Positions 12,485 to 23,963 of a DNA stretch of 64,000 nt are shown here, piece by piece. This DNA comes from Turnera subulata (lineage: Eukaryota > Streptophyta > Magnoliopsida > Malpighiales > Passifloraceae): assembly GCA_028386065.3 (NCBI GenBank), contig JAKUCV010002551.1, positions 129,594 through 193,593 of the forward strand, in the 5' to 3' direction. Both the position numbers and the translations under genes were made by a program. Under the pieces are notes generated by a model. That model worked only from the letters and a program-made list of their open reading frames with translations. It had not been told where the DNA came from and ran no database searches. How positions within the stretch are numbered: the stretch's first letter is position 1; every line of letters begins with the position of its first letter.

Positions 12485-12917
12485 AAGAATAGCAGAATTA
12501 GCTATCGCATGGGAAGCACAAAATGGAAAGTCTGGGTGGACGGCTTTAGTCCACACTGTTGAATGAACTAAAGCAAGGTCACATATCCTGGAATGATCAG
12601 CAGAAACTTTGTCAAAAATCCTCCGATTTCGTTCGAGCCAAATAGTTCACCAAACTGAGAAGCCAATTAGAACCCAAAGGGATCAACTGGATGGAAAAGG
12701 CGATAGAAAAGGCCATTGCATGAGAAAGTCCTCGATAGAAGCAGGTGCACACCAGAAAACTCCCCACCAATTGCATAGAAAGCCCCAAACACGCCAAATC
12801 ACAGGACATGTTAGGAGGAGATGATCTCTTGATTTGAGATGGGATAGGCACATCAGGCACATGGACACAGCTAAGGAAATAATACCGCAATGTCTAAGAA
12901 CGTCTCTAGTTGGGATC
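12485..12917 (-). pseudogene. LINE 3' fragment (zf-RVT region)
   Basis: Minus-strand frames read IPTRDVLRHCGIIS..SRDHLLLTCPVIWRVWGF, the zinc-binding zf-RVT domain found at the C-terminus of plant L1-type polyproteins. After a frame change comes a WLERNRRIF-like C-terminal stretch. Only the 3' part of the element remains, with frameshifts. A TRIM abuts its right end. Confidence 0.75.
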
Positions 12918-13401
12918 CCGGTAGCCCACAAATCGGGGAGAAACAGACGAGGCCTAAGTGAGATCCACATTCGTGGGCTTGGACACCACATTGTAACCCG
13001 AAACCTTAAGGCAATGAATACATAGATCCTCTCCACTTATATTTCACTCACTTGGTCTCTTTCCATCCAATGTGGGACACTTACTCACCACTTGAATTCC
13101 CAACAATCTCCCCCTCAAGTGTGAGCTTCTTCCACATCGGGCTTGGGCCTACTCCTCGTAAGTCCATTCCGTCCCAACCGAACCATCGGCTTCGCTACCA
13201 CTTGTTAGCACCAGGAGTAGCCCACAAATCGGGGAGAAATAAATGAGGCCCAAGTGAGATCCACACTCGTGGGCTTGGACACCACATTGTAATCCAAAAC
13301 CTTAAGGCAATGAGTACATGTGTCCTCTCCACTTATATTTCACTCACTTGGTCTCTTTTCATTTGATGTGGGACACTTACTCACCACTTGAATTCCCAAC
13401 A
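12918..13401 (-). mobile_element. TRIM-type small LTR element, minus strand
   Basis: Two direct repeats (12918-13105 and 13203-13401, about 190-199 bp) flank only 97 bp. On the minus strand the right copy starts TGTTGGGAATTC and ends ..GCTAACA, followed by the primer site TGGTAGCGAAGCC (13200-13188). Before the left copy is the purine tract cttgagggggagat (13119-13106). These are the hallmarks of a TRIM. The left LTR lost roughly its last 14 bp where it meets LINE sequence, so no target duplication can be seen. It has no coding capacity. Confidence 0.85.
13188..13200 (-). other. Primer-binding site of the TRIM
   Basis: Minus strand TGGTAGCGAAGCC, two bases after the LTR end. It is one base different from the TGGTAGCGGAGC seen in neighbouring element families. 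Confidence 0.75.
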
Positions 13402-14118
13402 GAATGCATTACAATTTTTTTGGATAGATGATTGGTTTGGAAAGGAGGGAAAGGATGAGAAAGCAGGGGCATTTAAATTTTAACACAAAACAATTTAATG
13501 AGGGGAAGGGGAATGGAGGGTCTTTTATACTGGAGAATTATCCTAGCCGACTATCGTTATGATTTCTCCCGTGACTAGATATTTCAACTTTGTGAAAAGA
13601 GACTACAAAAACCTCATCAAATACTAACGGAAGAGACGGAATTCTTTTTTCAAAAGTTATGGCATTGGTTTTCTAATTTTAAGGTTATAATTCCCCTTCC
13701 CTCCTTTTAACCAAGCAAGAACAAATTATTAACCTCCATTCTCTTCCCTTATCCAAACAATGAAGAATTTAATTTTTTTTCCTTTCCCATCTATTCCATT
13801 TCCCATCATTTAATTCCTCCCTTCCATTCCGACCAAAATTTCCAAAACGATATATATATGTAAAACATTTGGCATTCGAAGCACGCCTGGTTTTTTTTTT
13901 TTATCTGTAGTAAAGATGTGATTATTTGTACCCTCTCTTTTCTTTTTCTTTTGTAATAACCTGTGGATTGAATTATGAGATCCATTGAAAAGTAACTCCC
14001 ATTTTTGTTGGGTTTTTCTCTCTTTTAGGTTGAAAACTTTTCTCCCTTTTAGGATTTTTCTTCTCCCATTTAGGATTTTCCTCTCTTCTAAGGTTTCTCT
14101 TTTCCTTTGTGGGTGATT
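13402..14118. other. Intergenic with possible MITE
   Basis: G/A-rich motifs on the left (ggtttggaaaggagggaaagga, about 13432-13452) face C/T-rich relatives on the right (ccccttccctccttttaacc and cctcccttccattccgacc, to about 13835). This suggests a decayed inverted-repeat element. No clean ends or TSD were found. No gene seen. Confidence 0.35.
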
Positions 14119-17100
14119 ATGGCGACGGGTTCCAGCTCAGGGCTGGGTAGAGAAGGCTCCATATAATGAATCCAACCATGGATGAGCGTGACGCCGTGGT
14201 TTTGTATGATGACGCGAGCGATTTAGGACCAACAGAGCTAAGTTTGTGTCTTGTGGGTACCCTTTGAACTGAAAGGCCTTTCAACGTCCAAGCTTTTCAT
14301 GCGGATGATGAAACAAGTCTGGAAGGTTACCAATGACGTTGAGATACCTCAACTTGATAAGAACTTGTTTGTCTTCCAATTCTATCACTGGCAGGACAAG
14401 GAAAGAGTATTAGAGCAAGAACCGTGGAATTTTGACAATCAAGTTGTAATCCTTTGCGAAATTCAGGGGCATAAACAACCATCTGAAGTTTTGATATTCC
14501 TATGCCCGTTTGGGCTCGGACAGATGATATCCCCCTAAATTATCGAAAGCAGAGCTTTGTGGAACTCTTAGGTGGGAAAGTGGGTTCTTTTTCTAACATA
14601 GATCCGGAGAGAGGTTTGGCGCATCCATTTTCGTGCCGTTAAGGATGTCATATCGCCACTCCCCAAAGGCTCCATAGTTATACTGAAGGACAATAGGGCA
14701 GCGTGGATTTACTAAAAGTATGAGAGGCTTTCATAGTTCTGTTGTCATTGTGGTCGACTAGGGTATATTTCAAAGGATTGTGTCCATGTGGATGACGCTG
14801 ATCTGCTCAACCCGACTCTATATCAGTATGGAGAAGACCTGCAAGCATCCCTCAGAAGAACCTCGATACTGCCGAAGGATTTTCCAACTGAGAAAGCGAG
14901 GAGGCAATTGGTTTTTAAGCCAAATATCTCTACCTCCCACTCCATCTATGATGATAATCTGTCAATAAAGCCCAATTACAACGTAGCAAGTGGTAATCTG
15001 GAAGGTGAGAATATTAATCAGGGATGTCAAGATGGTATGGGAGAGACAGAAGTGCTTAGTAAGACTCGGGCTGAGTAGAGTTTACACGAACCAAATGTGT
15101 TGGAGGGATCTATGCCGATTCTAGGAGGGATTTCCAGTGTCACCCTAGCGTCACCCCAGAATGCTATACCCGTGGAACCCCAGGTTCCAACTACAGATGA
15201 GGAGATGTTCACACCGAATAGAGGGATTTCACAACAACTGGAAAAATTCAATATTTACAGCCCTGTAACCTCCACACCAGACATGCTCCTTAGTTGCGAC
15301 CTGCAGTAGTTGAGTTAGATTCGAAAGTGGCTTTCACCTTTGCTACCCTTGGCTCGATCCCCAATTAGTTAACAGGTGCAATTCCAGACCCAAGGAGCTT
15401 GAACAATCGACCAAGGTCGTAGAGCAGACAAAACTATTAAACAATGAGAAGGAGGACCTCATTCATAACGAAGAAATCTTATGGTCCTAGAGGTCGAAAA
15501 TAATATGGCTGAAGGTGGGGGACAAATGTCCTCAATTTTTCTTCCACAAAGCCAGCTAGAGGCGCAAGTCTAACTCCATCATGCGAATCAAATCTGATAG
15601 TCATCACTGGGTTAAATCGTAGCGGGAGTTGGCATCGATTTTTAACTCCTCCTTTATAGATTTATACAAATCGAATTGAGATATTCACGCAGCCCCTATT
15701 CTGGAATATATTGAACAAGGACTCATAGAAGACATAAATGATGTACTGTCCAAACCGTTCACCCGGGGTGAGGTTCACATGAAACTTCTCAAATGAATCC
15801 AATAAAGGCTCCACGACCTGATGGGATGCCACCTCTATTTTTCCAAAAAAATTGGAGTGTTGTGAGGAATGATATCTGTAGAACTGTTGTGGATGTTTTG
15901 AACAATGGAGGTGATCCTATGAGCCTAGACCATACTTTCATTACTCTAATCCCAAAGGTTAAAAATCCAGCGGAGTGTAGTCAGTTTAGACTCATCATTT
16001 TATGCAATGTCATCTTCAAAATCATCACAAAAATTTTGGCAAACCATCTTAAACTCATTCTTCCTAGTATCATTGGAAAAGAGCGTAGCACCTTTGTGCC
16101 AGGCCACCTTATAACTGATAATGCACTGATTGTTTTTGTAACGTTACGTTATATGAACAAGGTATGCTCAGGTCGTCGGGGTTTTATGAGGTATCAAGCT
16201 GGATATGAGCAAGGCATATAACAGGGTCGAATGGGACTTCTTAGAACAAATATTGCTGAAGTTAGGTTCCTGTGAGCGATGAACGAATCTGGTTATGAGA
16301 TTTGGTAGATTGGTATCTTACTCCATCTTGTTAAACTGAATTCTTCAAAGCAGTATCATCCCCTCAAGAGGGCTTATACGACGTGATTCATTATCTCCCT
16401 ATTTATTCCTGCTTTGTGCCGAGGGTCTAGTATCATGATAGTATGGTCTGCATGGAAGGGATCGTAGCCTATTGGTTTTCCAGCAATCTTGCATTAATCT
16501 AGGGCAGATCGTCCTTTTTTTTTTATATAAACGAGATTTTATTACGAGAATGATGCAATGTTACATAGCAAGAGTGCCATTGAAAGAATGGCCACACACA
16601 TGTACAGAACGAGAAGTAGGGGAGTCAGAGCTACAAAAATTGAAGAAAGGACTACAGTACAAGTAAGGTAATCGCAACAAAGATCAAACATAGGATAAGA
16701 GACAGGGGACACCATGCCCTCTTGACGCATTCTGCGCAGTTCAGGACACAGATCGTCCTAGTGGCCCTTCACTGCTTGCTTCAGTATAAAGAAGCCAATG
16801 CTTCGCCCAACTCCTGGTCCACACAGCCCCCTTTATCCATTGGAAGTGCCCGTCCGATCAATGTTATAAACTCAATACTAATGCGGCAATATCACGTGGG
16901 AGTGTAGGCGTTGCAACAATAATCCGTGACTGGCGAGGGGATATGGTAGAGATGGCAACCCGGTGCATCCGAACACCTCTCACTCAAGTTATTGATGAAG
17001 CTTATGCTGCAAGAATGGGGTTATGCCCTGCCTCTGAGCAGCAACTCAAATTGCCTTATCCTACAAATGGATGCACATGCGGTTATTCATGCTCTCAAAT

Positions 17101-17240
17101 GTCCATCCTTGGACAATTCTCCACTTGGTCATGTATCATTGGTGAAACTCATTTTTTAACTCTTTCTTTTGAGTCAGCTCAATTTGATTTATTCCTAAAG
17201 TGTGTAATGAGACCGTTTTTTTTTTTTTTTTTTTGTTCAA
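14119..17240 (+). mobile_element. Degenerate L1-type LINE, plus strand
   Basis: The start is taken at the ATG of ORF1 (14119, MATGSSSG-like). Frames at 14251-14538 give a DUF4283 domain (FVFQFYHWQDKERVLEQEPWNF), followed by a broken CCHC knuckle near 14741-14785. The endonuclease is missing. RT begins near 15480 and reads well at 15793-16221 (PDGMPPLFFQKNW, FITLIPKVKNP, IIGKERSTFVPGHLITDNA). It continues in other frames (SKAYNRVEWDFLEQ near 16203, SPYLFLLCAEGLV near 16400). A plant LINE RNase H-like segment is visible at about 16865-17060 (VATIIRDWRGDMVEMATRCI). Many stops and frameshifts make it inactive. A second LINE piece interrupts it at 16516-16748. A T/A homopolymer zone (17216-17252) ends it. 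Confidence 0.8.
16516..16748 (-). mobile_element. 5'-truncated LINE insertion inside the LINE
   Basis: The A-tail lies on the minus strand (T-run from 16516), preceded on that strand by aataaaatctcgttta, like the tail of the large LINE at 50951. An 11-bp direct repeat cagatcgtcct flanks it at 16505-16515 and 16749-16759, the length range expected of LINE target-primed insertion. Confidence 0.8.
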
Positions 17241-17678
17241 AAAAAAAAAAGAACTAGGCCAATTAACTTTTTCTTTTGGTGAGGAAAGATCATAATCTTC
17301 GGACTTTCCTGTTAGTGCCTTAGCATATACTGTGCTGACTTTTTGTTATAAATCATCATGATTAATCAATAAAGCAGTTGATTTCTCGAAGAAAAAACTG
17401 TTGCACCCCCATGGACTATTTTCAATAACCTACTCGTCCGCGCCTAATTAGTTTTTGTATACAAGTTGAAAAATTACAGCTTTATGGTAAATTTTTCTAA
17501 CTAGGGGTATTTTCGTAATTTTAAAATTATATAATTAAATATATATATTAATAAACAATCTTCGGCATTGGTACTGTGGCTGCATTTTGGTATTTGTACG
17601 GGTCACTTTTGTCCTTCAATATTTAAAAGCAAATGGGTTGTCAGCCATAAGAAAAAGTTAAAAACCCTATTCCGATAT

Positions 17679-17709
<31 letters not shown>

Positions 17710-18120
17710 GAAAGACGGTAGCAAGAGCCCTATAAATATATACCGTTTTGTTTTTACTTAACAAGACAGAAGATTATAAATCTGGTTGAATTACGAACAG
17801 TCTTGCGGCAACACTTTTTTCCAATTCAAGGCATGCTATACAGTTTGTTATATTAAGAAAGAAACAAATACAGATTTTTAAAATTGTATTATTATTGTGT
17901 CTTGAATCCGATTAATCGTGTCTTGAATTCGACTAATTGTGTCTGGAACAAGTAAGGAGTTTCAAGCTTCAAGGAATTTTGTGTCTTGAATCAGATTAAA
18001 GTTTTATAAAAAATATTATTATATTATTTTTTTTTTGAGGATCATGAAATTTCTATTCCAAATTTCAATGCTTTTTATATTCCAAGGCGTGGCCGATCCC
18101 GAAATCAATAAGAAGAAATA
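17241..18120. other. Intergenic with simple repeats
   Basis: This holds an (aaaag)n microsatellite at about 17690-17716 and a small tandem of tgtgtcttgaat(c/t)cga near 17897-17985. No gene seen. Confidence 0.6.
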
Positions 18121-18640
18121 AGTATGCAACATTATTATCGTGTTGATGTATTTATTGCAGTAATAGATTATCCATTTAAAGAATTGGATAGTAGATTTAA
18201 TGAGCATTCAGTAGAGTTATTTACTCTTAGTTGTGCTCTTGATCCTAGAGGAAAGTTTCGGGATTCAATATTGATAAAATTTCTCTACTTGCTGAAAAAT
18301 TTTATTCAGACTTATTGCATTTAAAAATGCAATTTCAACATTTCGAGCGTGATGTTCTAAACCATCTTGAGTTGGGAGATTTATCAGGTGTTTGTGAATT
18401 ATGTTAATGGCTTCTCAAAATACGAAAAGCAGAGATATTTGAACTGATTGACCGATTGATTAGACTGGTGTAGACTCTCCTAGTATCAACAACTAGGGAG
18501 CGAGCATTTTCTGTGATAAAGATTATCAAGACAAGACTTCGAAATAAGATGAAAAATTAATTTTTGAATGATTGCTTAATCATTTATATTGAGAAGGAAA
18601 TAACCAACAAATTCACTACAAATTCACCACATATTCAATT
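18121..18640 (+). pseudogene. Decayed hAT-type transposase C-terminus
   Basis: The frame at 18124-18324 reads IAVIDYPFKELDSRFNEHSV and ELFTLSCALDPRGKF, matching the C-terminal part of TTF/ZMYM1-like hAT transposases. Further on, other frames give a LVSTTRERAFSVIKIIKTRLRNKM-like dimerisation segment (18478-18560) and LNDCLIIYIEKEI (18566-18600). At least two frameshifts separate the blocks. The N-terminal zinc finger and catalytic core are absent. It is a relic of a DNA transposon or of a transposase-derived gene. Confidence 0.7.
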
Positions 18641-19816
18641 CTTGAGAGTTTGATTCTTTAAAAACACGTCAATCTCAACATAATTAAAAGAAATAAATTA
18701 TTCTTTTGACATTATTTGATATAAATTTTTATATTTTTTAATGTTTAATTTTTCTATATCATTACCTGTAAATAAATGTAATTCATGTTTAGCCCCTTGA
18801 AAATTTAACCTAGGTTCGCCACTGTCCACCTTTCTGCATTTCAATAATTTGACGTGGAGAGACAATAGTTTTGAGATATAATGGACGAAAATCAGATTGG
18901 CAATGCTAGATAATAATAAACTTTATTATTTAATAATTTAATATTTTTATTTATTTATTCTCTTTTATTATTTAAATTTCAATAGACTTTACCACTGAAC
19001 TATTTCTTATTTATGTCAATTTACTACAATACTTATATATAGGGATAAAAATGTTTAATATTATATTTATTATTTAATTTAATACTTTTTCTTGATTTCA
19101 TTAGTGACCAAAATGATTATTTTAAATTTTGTTTTTTTTTCTTATGGTATCCTAAGCAAGTTCGCCTTTAAACGTGCGGTCTAAATTAATCGATTAAGGC
19201 ATGATATGATTACAAATGTTGGCATCCCTGGCCCTAAAATATTGGTGTTTCCAAGACTAGAATTTCGTAGCTAGTTGTTCTTCTAACCCTATAGGATTCA
19301 ATATTTTTTATAATACAAAGTAGGAAAAAAATTCTTATTATATAGTATTTTATAGACAGTATTTGGAATGTAAATTGTTACATTAAAATAATTTTTAAAA
19401 ATCATGATGCATGTTTCTATAGCAGGCATGTTTATGTGTTACTAGTTCTTTATAACTTGCATTGCTTGGTATGACAATTTTTTTATTATGATATCCAGGA
19501 TTGATTGTTATTAAGATAAAAAGTAATAAAAAAATTAGGTAAGTAAAGTAACTAAATTTATGAACAAATCATGTGAGAGGGAGAAATAGCAATCCTTTTC
19601 AAATTATAATTTTTTTCATTCTTTTTTTCAATGTTAGAAAAAATTCCTCGTACTCTTTTTATTTTCAATTAAATTATTAATTTCTTTGTAGTGGAGGTTA
19701 TATTTCTTATTTCTTTAATAATATAAAACTTATGGGTTCTTGCTGGTGTCAAGTGGCATCTCATATATGGAAAAAAAATTTTTATGTATAATTGTAAGAC
19801 TTAATAACTATGTAAT
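18641..19816. other. Intergenic, no gene seen
   Basis: Very AT-rich. The segment near 18791-18830 (agccccttgaaaatt..taggttcgccactg) looks like the outer end of a transposon, possibly the partner of the hAT relic. The LTR target duplication gtaat begins at 19812. Confidence 0.45.
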
Positions 19817-21815
19817 TGTAACAGCCCGGGTAAAAATTTGGTATTTTTACTGGAACTGTAAAAGTCGTTATACAGTGATTTACCTTTGAATTTAATATTG
19901 GATAATTAATTCAAGGTAAATCGGGCATCGTTTTTTTTACGAAACCGAGGTTTTTCCCGCGCTCGGGATTTTTTTCGTGGATTTTTCGGACCTAAGTTGG
20001 TATTTTTCGGGTCCCGGAATCCTCAGAAAAACACACCAGAGATATAACTAAGGTGGTATATCAGTTATTTTTTGGTCCGGACGGTACACGACTGCATAAT
20101 TGAGTTTTTGCAGCCGCCTTCTCCTGTAATACTTGTGACTGCCTGTTTTTCTCTGTGGCACCAAACGAACCCTGCACCTACATAACTCACGTCCTTCACA
20201 CCCTGCACAATCACCATCTTCTTCTTCTTCTTCCTGTTAAATTCCCCACCCTGCAACAAGAAACCAAACCTGAGAAATAAAAAAAAAGAAAGAAAGAAAA
20301 GAGAGAGGAAAGGAAAGAAAAAAAAAACGAGAAAAAAAAGGGAGAGGAACCAGAAAAATGAAGAGAGAAAAAAAAAAACAAAACACAAAACAAACACCAC
20401 AACCCGAGACCACCGACCGCCGCCTCCTCCATGTGCTGCAGCACCGCCGTCCAGCTTCTCTCTCGTCGCCACCAGAGGAGCAACCGGAGTGAGCTGCTGC
20501 AACGCCAACACAACGCCGCTGTCCCACCCTCGTCACGTCGCCGTTGCTGGACACGACAACACGGTCCTGGTAGCCGCCAGCCTCGCACCAGTCGCCTCGA
20601 TCTGCAACGAACGCCGGAGAGGAGCCACCAACACCGGCGAGCCAATCTTCTTCCGTGTGCATCGCTGCCGCCTCATCCTCGCCGTCGTCTCGCCCCGTCA
20701 GCTGTGCCGCCATCGCCTCCGTTCCCGTGCCGTCTCCTTTCCAGTTTGCTCGCGTCGCCGCCGCCAAGCTTCCAAGGTGAGCAGACCCGCTCACTATTAT
20801 GGATGACCCGACTGGTGCGGGTTGGCCCGGGCGTGGTGGTCTATGTTGGTGCTGTGTCAGGCCTTGGCGGGCCTAAGCTTGGGCTTTAGCCTTGGTCCAG
20901 GCCTTGCACCTGGGTTGGACCTCCTTGGGTTGACCTGGGCTAGATGTTTGATTTGGGGCTTGGACTTGGACTAGCACTATTTGGCCCAGTCCGAATTTAA
21001 TTAAAAAAAAAAAGAAGAAGAATAAAATTTGGAAAAAGAGGAATATATATATTTAATAAAATATATAATCCTGGAAAAAAATATAGCTTATATAAATTAC
21101 ATTTTCTGGAAATAATTAATTTGGTATACCTAGTATATGGTCATGTTATAGAAAATAATTACATAGACATTTTATTTTGGAAAATTAAGGTAATTATGTT
21201 ATGGTTATTTTAATAATAATATGGTAAGTATGAGTTATAGTATTTTGGAAAATATATATATAAGAAGTATATGAATATGTTTTACTGGAAAAAAATAAAA
21301 TGATATCACTAATATTATTTTGAGAAAATGTAATTATAATATGATTTTCCTTTGAAAAATTATTATAAGTGTAAATAATTTTAGAAAAGGGGTATATATA
21401 TATTATGAAAATGTTTTGGAAATAAATATGGTATTGTATATTCTTGGGAATATTTCACTAAGTATATATAATAATACCTTTTTGAAAAACAAAATAATAA
21501 TATTTGGTAATTATATTTTGGCAAGTAAAATAATCTTATGGAGATGATAACGTATAACCGAGGGGGGTTTAATTTACAGTTTATGGCATCATAGTATACC
21601 GATTATGTGTATTTATGTGAGCATGTTGTTTTGTTGTATAGGTTTTGATATCGGGCAGTTTCCCGAGGAGCCGGCTTTCGACCGGTTGATGTTTTCAGAG
21701 TTGAGTAATCGGCTAAGGTGAGGATGGATTTCCTTTGATATGTGCATATATTACTCGGTTGTTGTGTTTGATGATTGTTGCACTGTTGAGTGTTGCATTT
21801 GCTGTGGTTTGATTC

Positions 21816-22197
21816 GGGATGTTTATCCCAGTGTCTTGATTATTTTTGGGACGTTTATCCCCGTGCATTGAATTTTGAATGTCTACCTCTGTGTCTTTTT
21901 GGTATAAGGAATAATGAATTAAATAATAAATGTGATAAGGATGTCGATCCTTGGTTTTGGATAGGGATGTCTATCCCGGTATTTTGGTTAGGGATGTTGA
22001 TCCCTGAGATTTGGTTTCGGATGATGATGATATAATTGTCACGTGGTAAGTAGTGGAACGACTTGATGGTTTAAGAGTGTTTTGTGGTGGCCATGATCTG
22101 GGTTACTTGTGATAAGCATGTCTATGCTTGGGATGTCTATCCCGTGATTATATTTGGGATGTCTACCCCTAGGTTACTATTTTGGGATGTCGATCCC
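21816..22197. repeat. Array of short palindromes GGGATGTCTATCCC
   Basis: About nine spaced copies of an imperfect 14-bp palindrome (gggatgtytatccc and variants) lie at 21816, 21848, 21937, 21964, 21991, 22112, 22130, 22156 and 22184. Each could form a small hairpin with a 4-base loop. Two variants keep the symmetry with changed arms (aaggatgtcgatcctt, aagcatgtctatgctt), so the pairing may matter more than the sequence. Confidence 0.75.
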
Positions 22198-22481
22198 TAG
22201 GCTCTCTTGGTTTTGATCTGGCACCCGAAATATGTTGAGAACCAGGTCTGACCCTTAGCTTATCCGTGACGGGCCCGGAAAGATAAAATTTGGAAATTGA
22301 ATTTTTGTTTATGTCTTTTGGGTCTTGGTCTAGTTTTGGGTCGAGTCTTTGGATTGGTATATTTTGGTTGTTGTGCCTGTTTTCGACCTTGAGTATTTTA
22401 TAGTGTTGCATATCGATTGTCTATCCATGGTTGGTGGGCACTTCGCACTCACCCCTCACCTGCGGGCTTTCATCCCGTATG

Positions 22482-22694
22482 GCTTTCTAAAAACACTCTT
22501 TCTTGATTTTCGAACACTCCTAGCTTAGGGTTATGAAACTAATTAATGATCTCCTTTGATCCTGCAAGAACGATCCTTTGGTCTAACTGGGTTACAAAAG
22601 GGGCTTGAGATTTGATTGCCATCTTGAGAATGGATCCTTCTATCTCGCCTGTGTAATCAGTTAGCCTGAAGGCTCTCGTCCCTTGTGTGGTAGC
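22482..22694 (+). repeat. Terminal redundancy of the pararetrovirus, left copy
   Basis: 213 bp, nearly identical to 29346-29558. It begins gctttctaaaaacactc and ends inside the primer-binding site. The left copy has no promoter upstream; it abuts LTR sequence. Confidence 0.93.
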
Positions 22695-22700
22695 GGAGCC
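22688..22700 (+). other. Primer-binding site of the pararetrovirus
   Basis: TGGTAGCGGAGCC, about 208 bases upstream of ORF1. Caulimoviruses prime minus-strand DNA from initiator Met tRNA. This site differs from the usual TGGTATCAGAGCC in the same way as the LTR elements around it. Confidence 0.8.
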
Positions 22701-22907
22701 AACACAGCTCTATGGGGAGAGTACCCATATATAGGTATATTGGCTGGAAACCATGAGTGCAGTGCTACTGGCACAAAGACAGAGGATTCCCCTAGAATGG
22801 ACTCTGTGATCTCGTCGAAGACAACGCCACGTACCTATACAAAGAATATCATTAATTAGGCTCATCGCCTGATGCTTTGAGTTAGTAGAAAATCAAAATT
22901 CTCAACC

Positions 22908-23963
22908 ATGGCTACTATTCCACCACCAAACACTATAACCTCTTCTATAACTATACCAGACTCTGCGCGAACCTCCCTTACAAATAAAATAGACTACCTA
23001 GTAGAAATTACCCATATTCCGGAAGAAGCTAGAGTTGAGGACTCCCTCCTCCCTCTGGTTAATCCATACACTATATTCAAGAAAGGGTCATTTTCTCCTT
23101 CTATTAAAACCCTGATTTCAACCAGGAGACCAGCAATCAAAGAATATATTCAGTCATCAAGACTCTCTCTGTGCACGTTGAGTTCTTCAACTACTGAGCA
23201 ATATGTTACTCTTGAGATTCCTCAGGAGTTCATATCTCAATGGAAGGCAAAACATTATTCTCATCTTCATCTTGGTGCTATACGCCTAGTTCTTTCATAT
23301 CATGGAAGAAAAGGCCTACCGGTCACTGCTCGACTGTCTTTGCTTGACTCCAGATATGTCAAATATGAGGATTCTATCATTGGCACTATTCTGACAACGC
23401 TTAATGCAGGAAGTGTGGTTCTTACCTTCTTCCCCAATTTCAATATTTCCCTCGATGATCCACATCTGAGCACAACCTTGAAGATTCAGGTCCAGATCAT
23501 TGGAGCTGAACAAGTGGCAAATGCCATTACTGCTACTTTACACCATCAGATGGTATATAGACTCCAGGACCATGCTGTCAATCTACCTTCTCAAGGAGTT
23601 TCCTCTGATCCAGTATTCACCTACGCTGACATGGGTTCTACACCTACTATTGTTCAACCACCCAGACAAATTTCCAAGGATCAATTGGCCAAGCTAATCC
23701 CTTTGGATTGGGTAACCAATTATGAAAATCTTCGTCAGCACACTCAACCAGTCCAAACTACGGACTCCACCTTCATACGACAATCAGATGGAACTGTCAG
23801 AACCATTTTTTCCAAGCCTGGAGCCTCCTCTTCTACTGAGGTTTTTCATTGCAGTATGATCCAACCAAGTTCAGAAAAGACGGAAAGGAAGATCCCAGTT
23901 TCCTACTTTCAGCCTAATGGATCTGCTGTCTATGTTTCTCACATCAATGGTCATTTCATATAG
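22908..23963 (+). pseudogene. Pararetroviral movement protein (30K family)
   Basis: An open stretch of 351 codons from ATG 22908 to TAG 23961-23963. Residues about 100-170 hold the 30K-type core: YVTLEIP, HLHLGAIRLVLSYHGRKG, then TARLSLLDSRY with its conserved Asp. This protein family opens plasmodesmata for cell-to-cell movement of virus. In the virus it would be the N-terminal part of a longer polyprotein, because after the single TAG the same frame stays open through the coat region. No other damage is visible inside the MP part. Confidence 0.88.

Noticed and set aside
20065..20889. Several overlapping 105-185 codon ORFs on both strands
   Set aside because: They fall in the leader part of the solo LTR; low complexity and GC-rich composition open frames on both strands.
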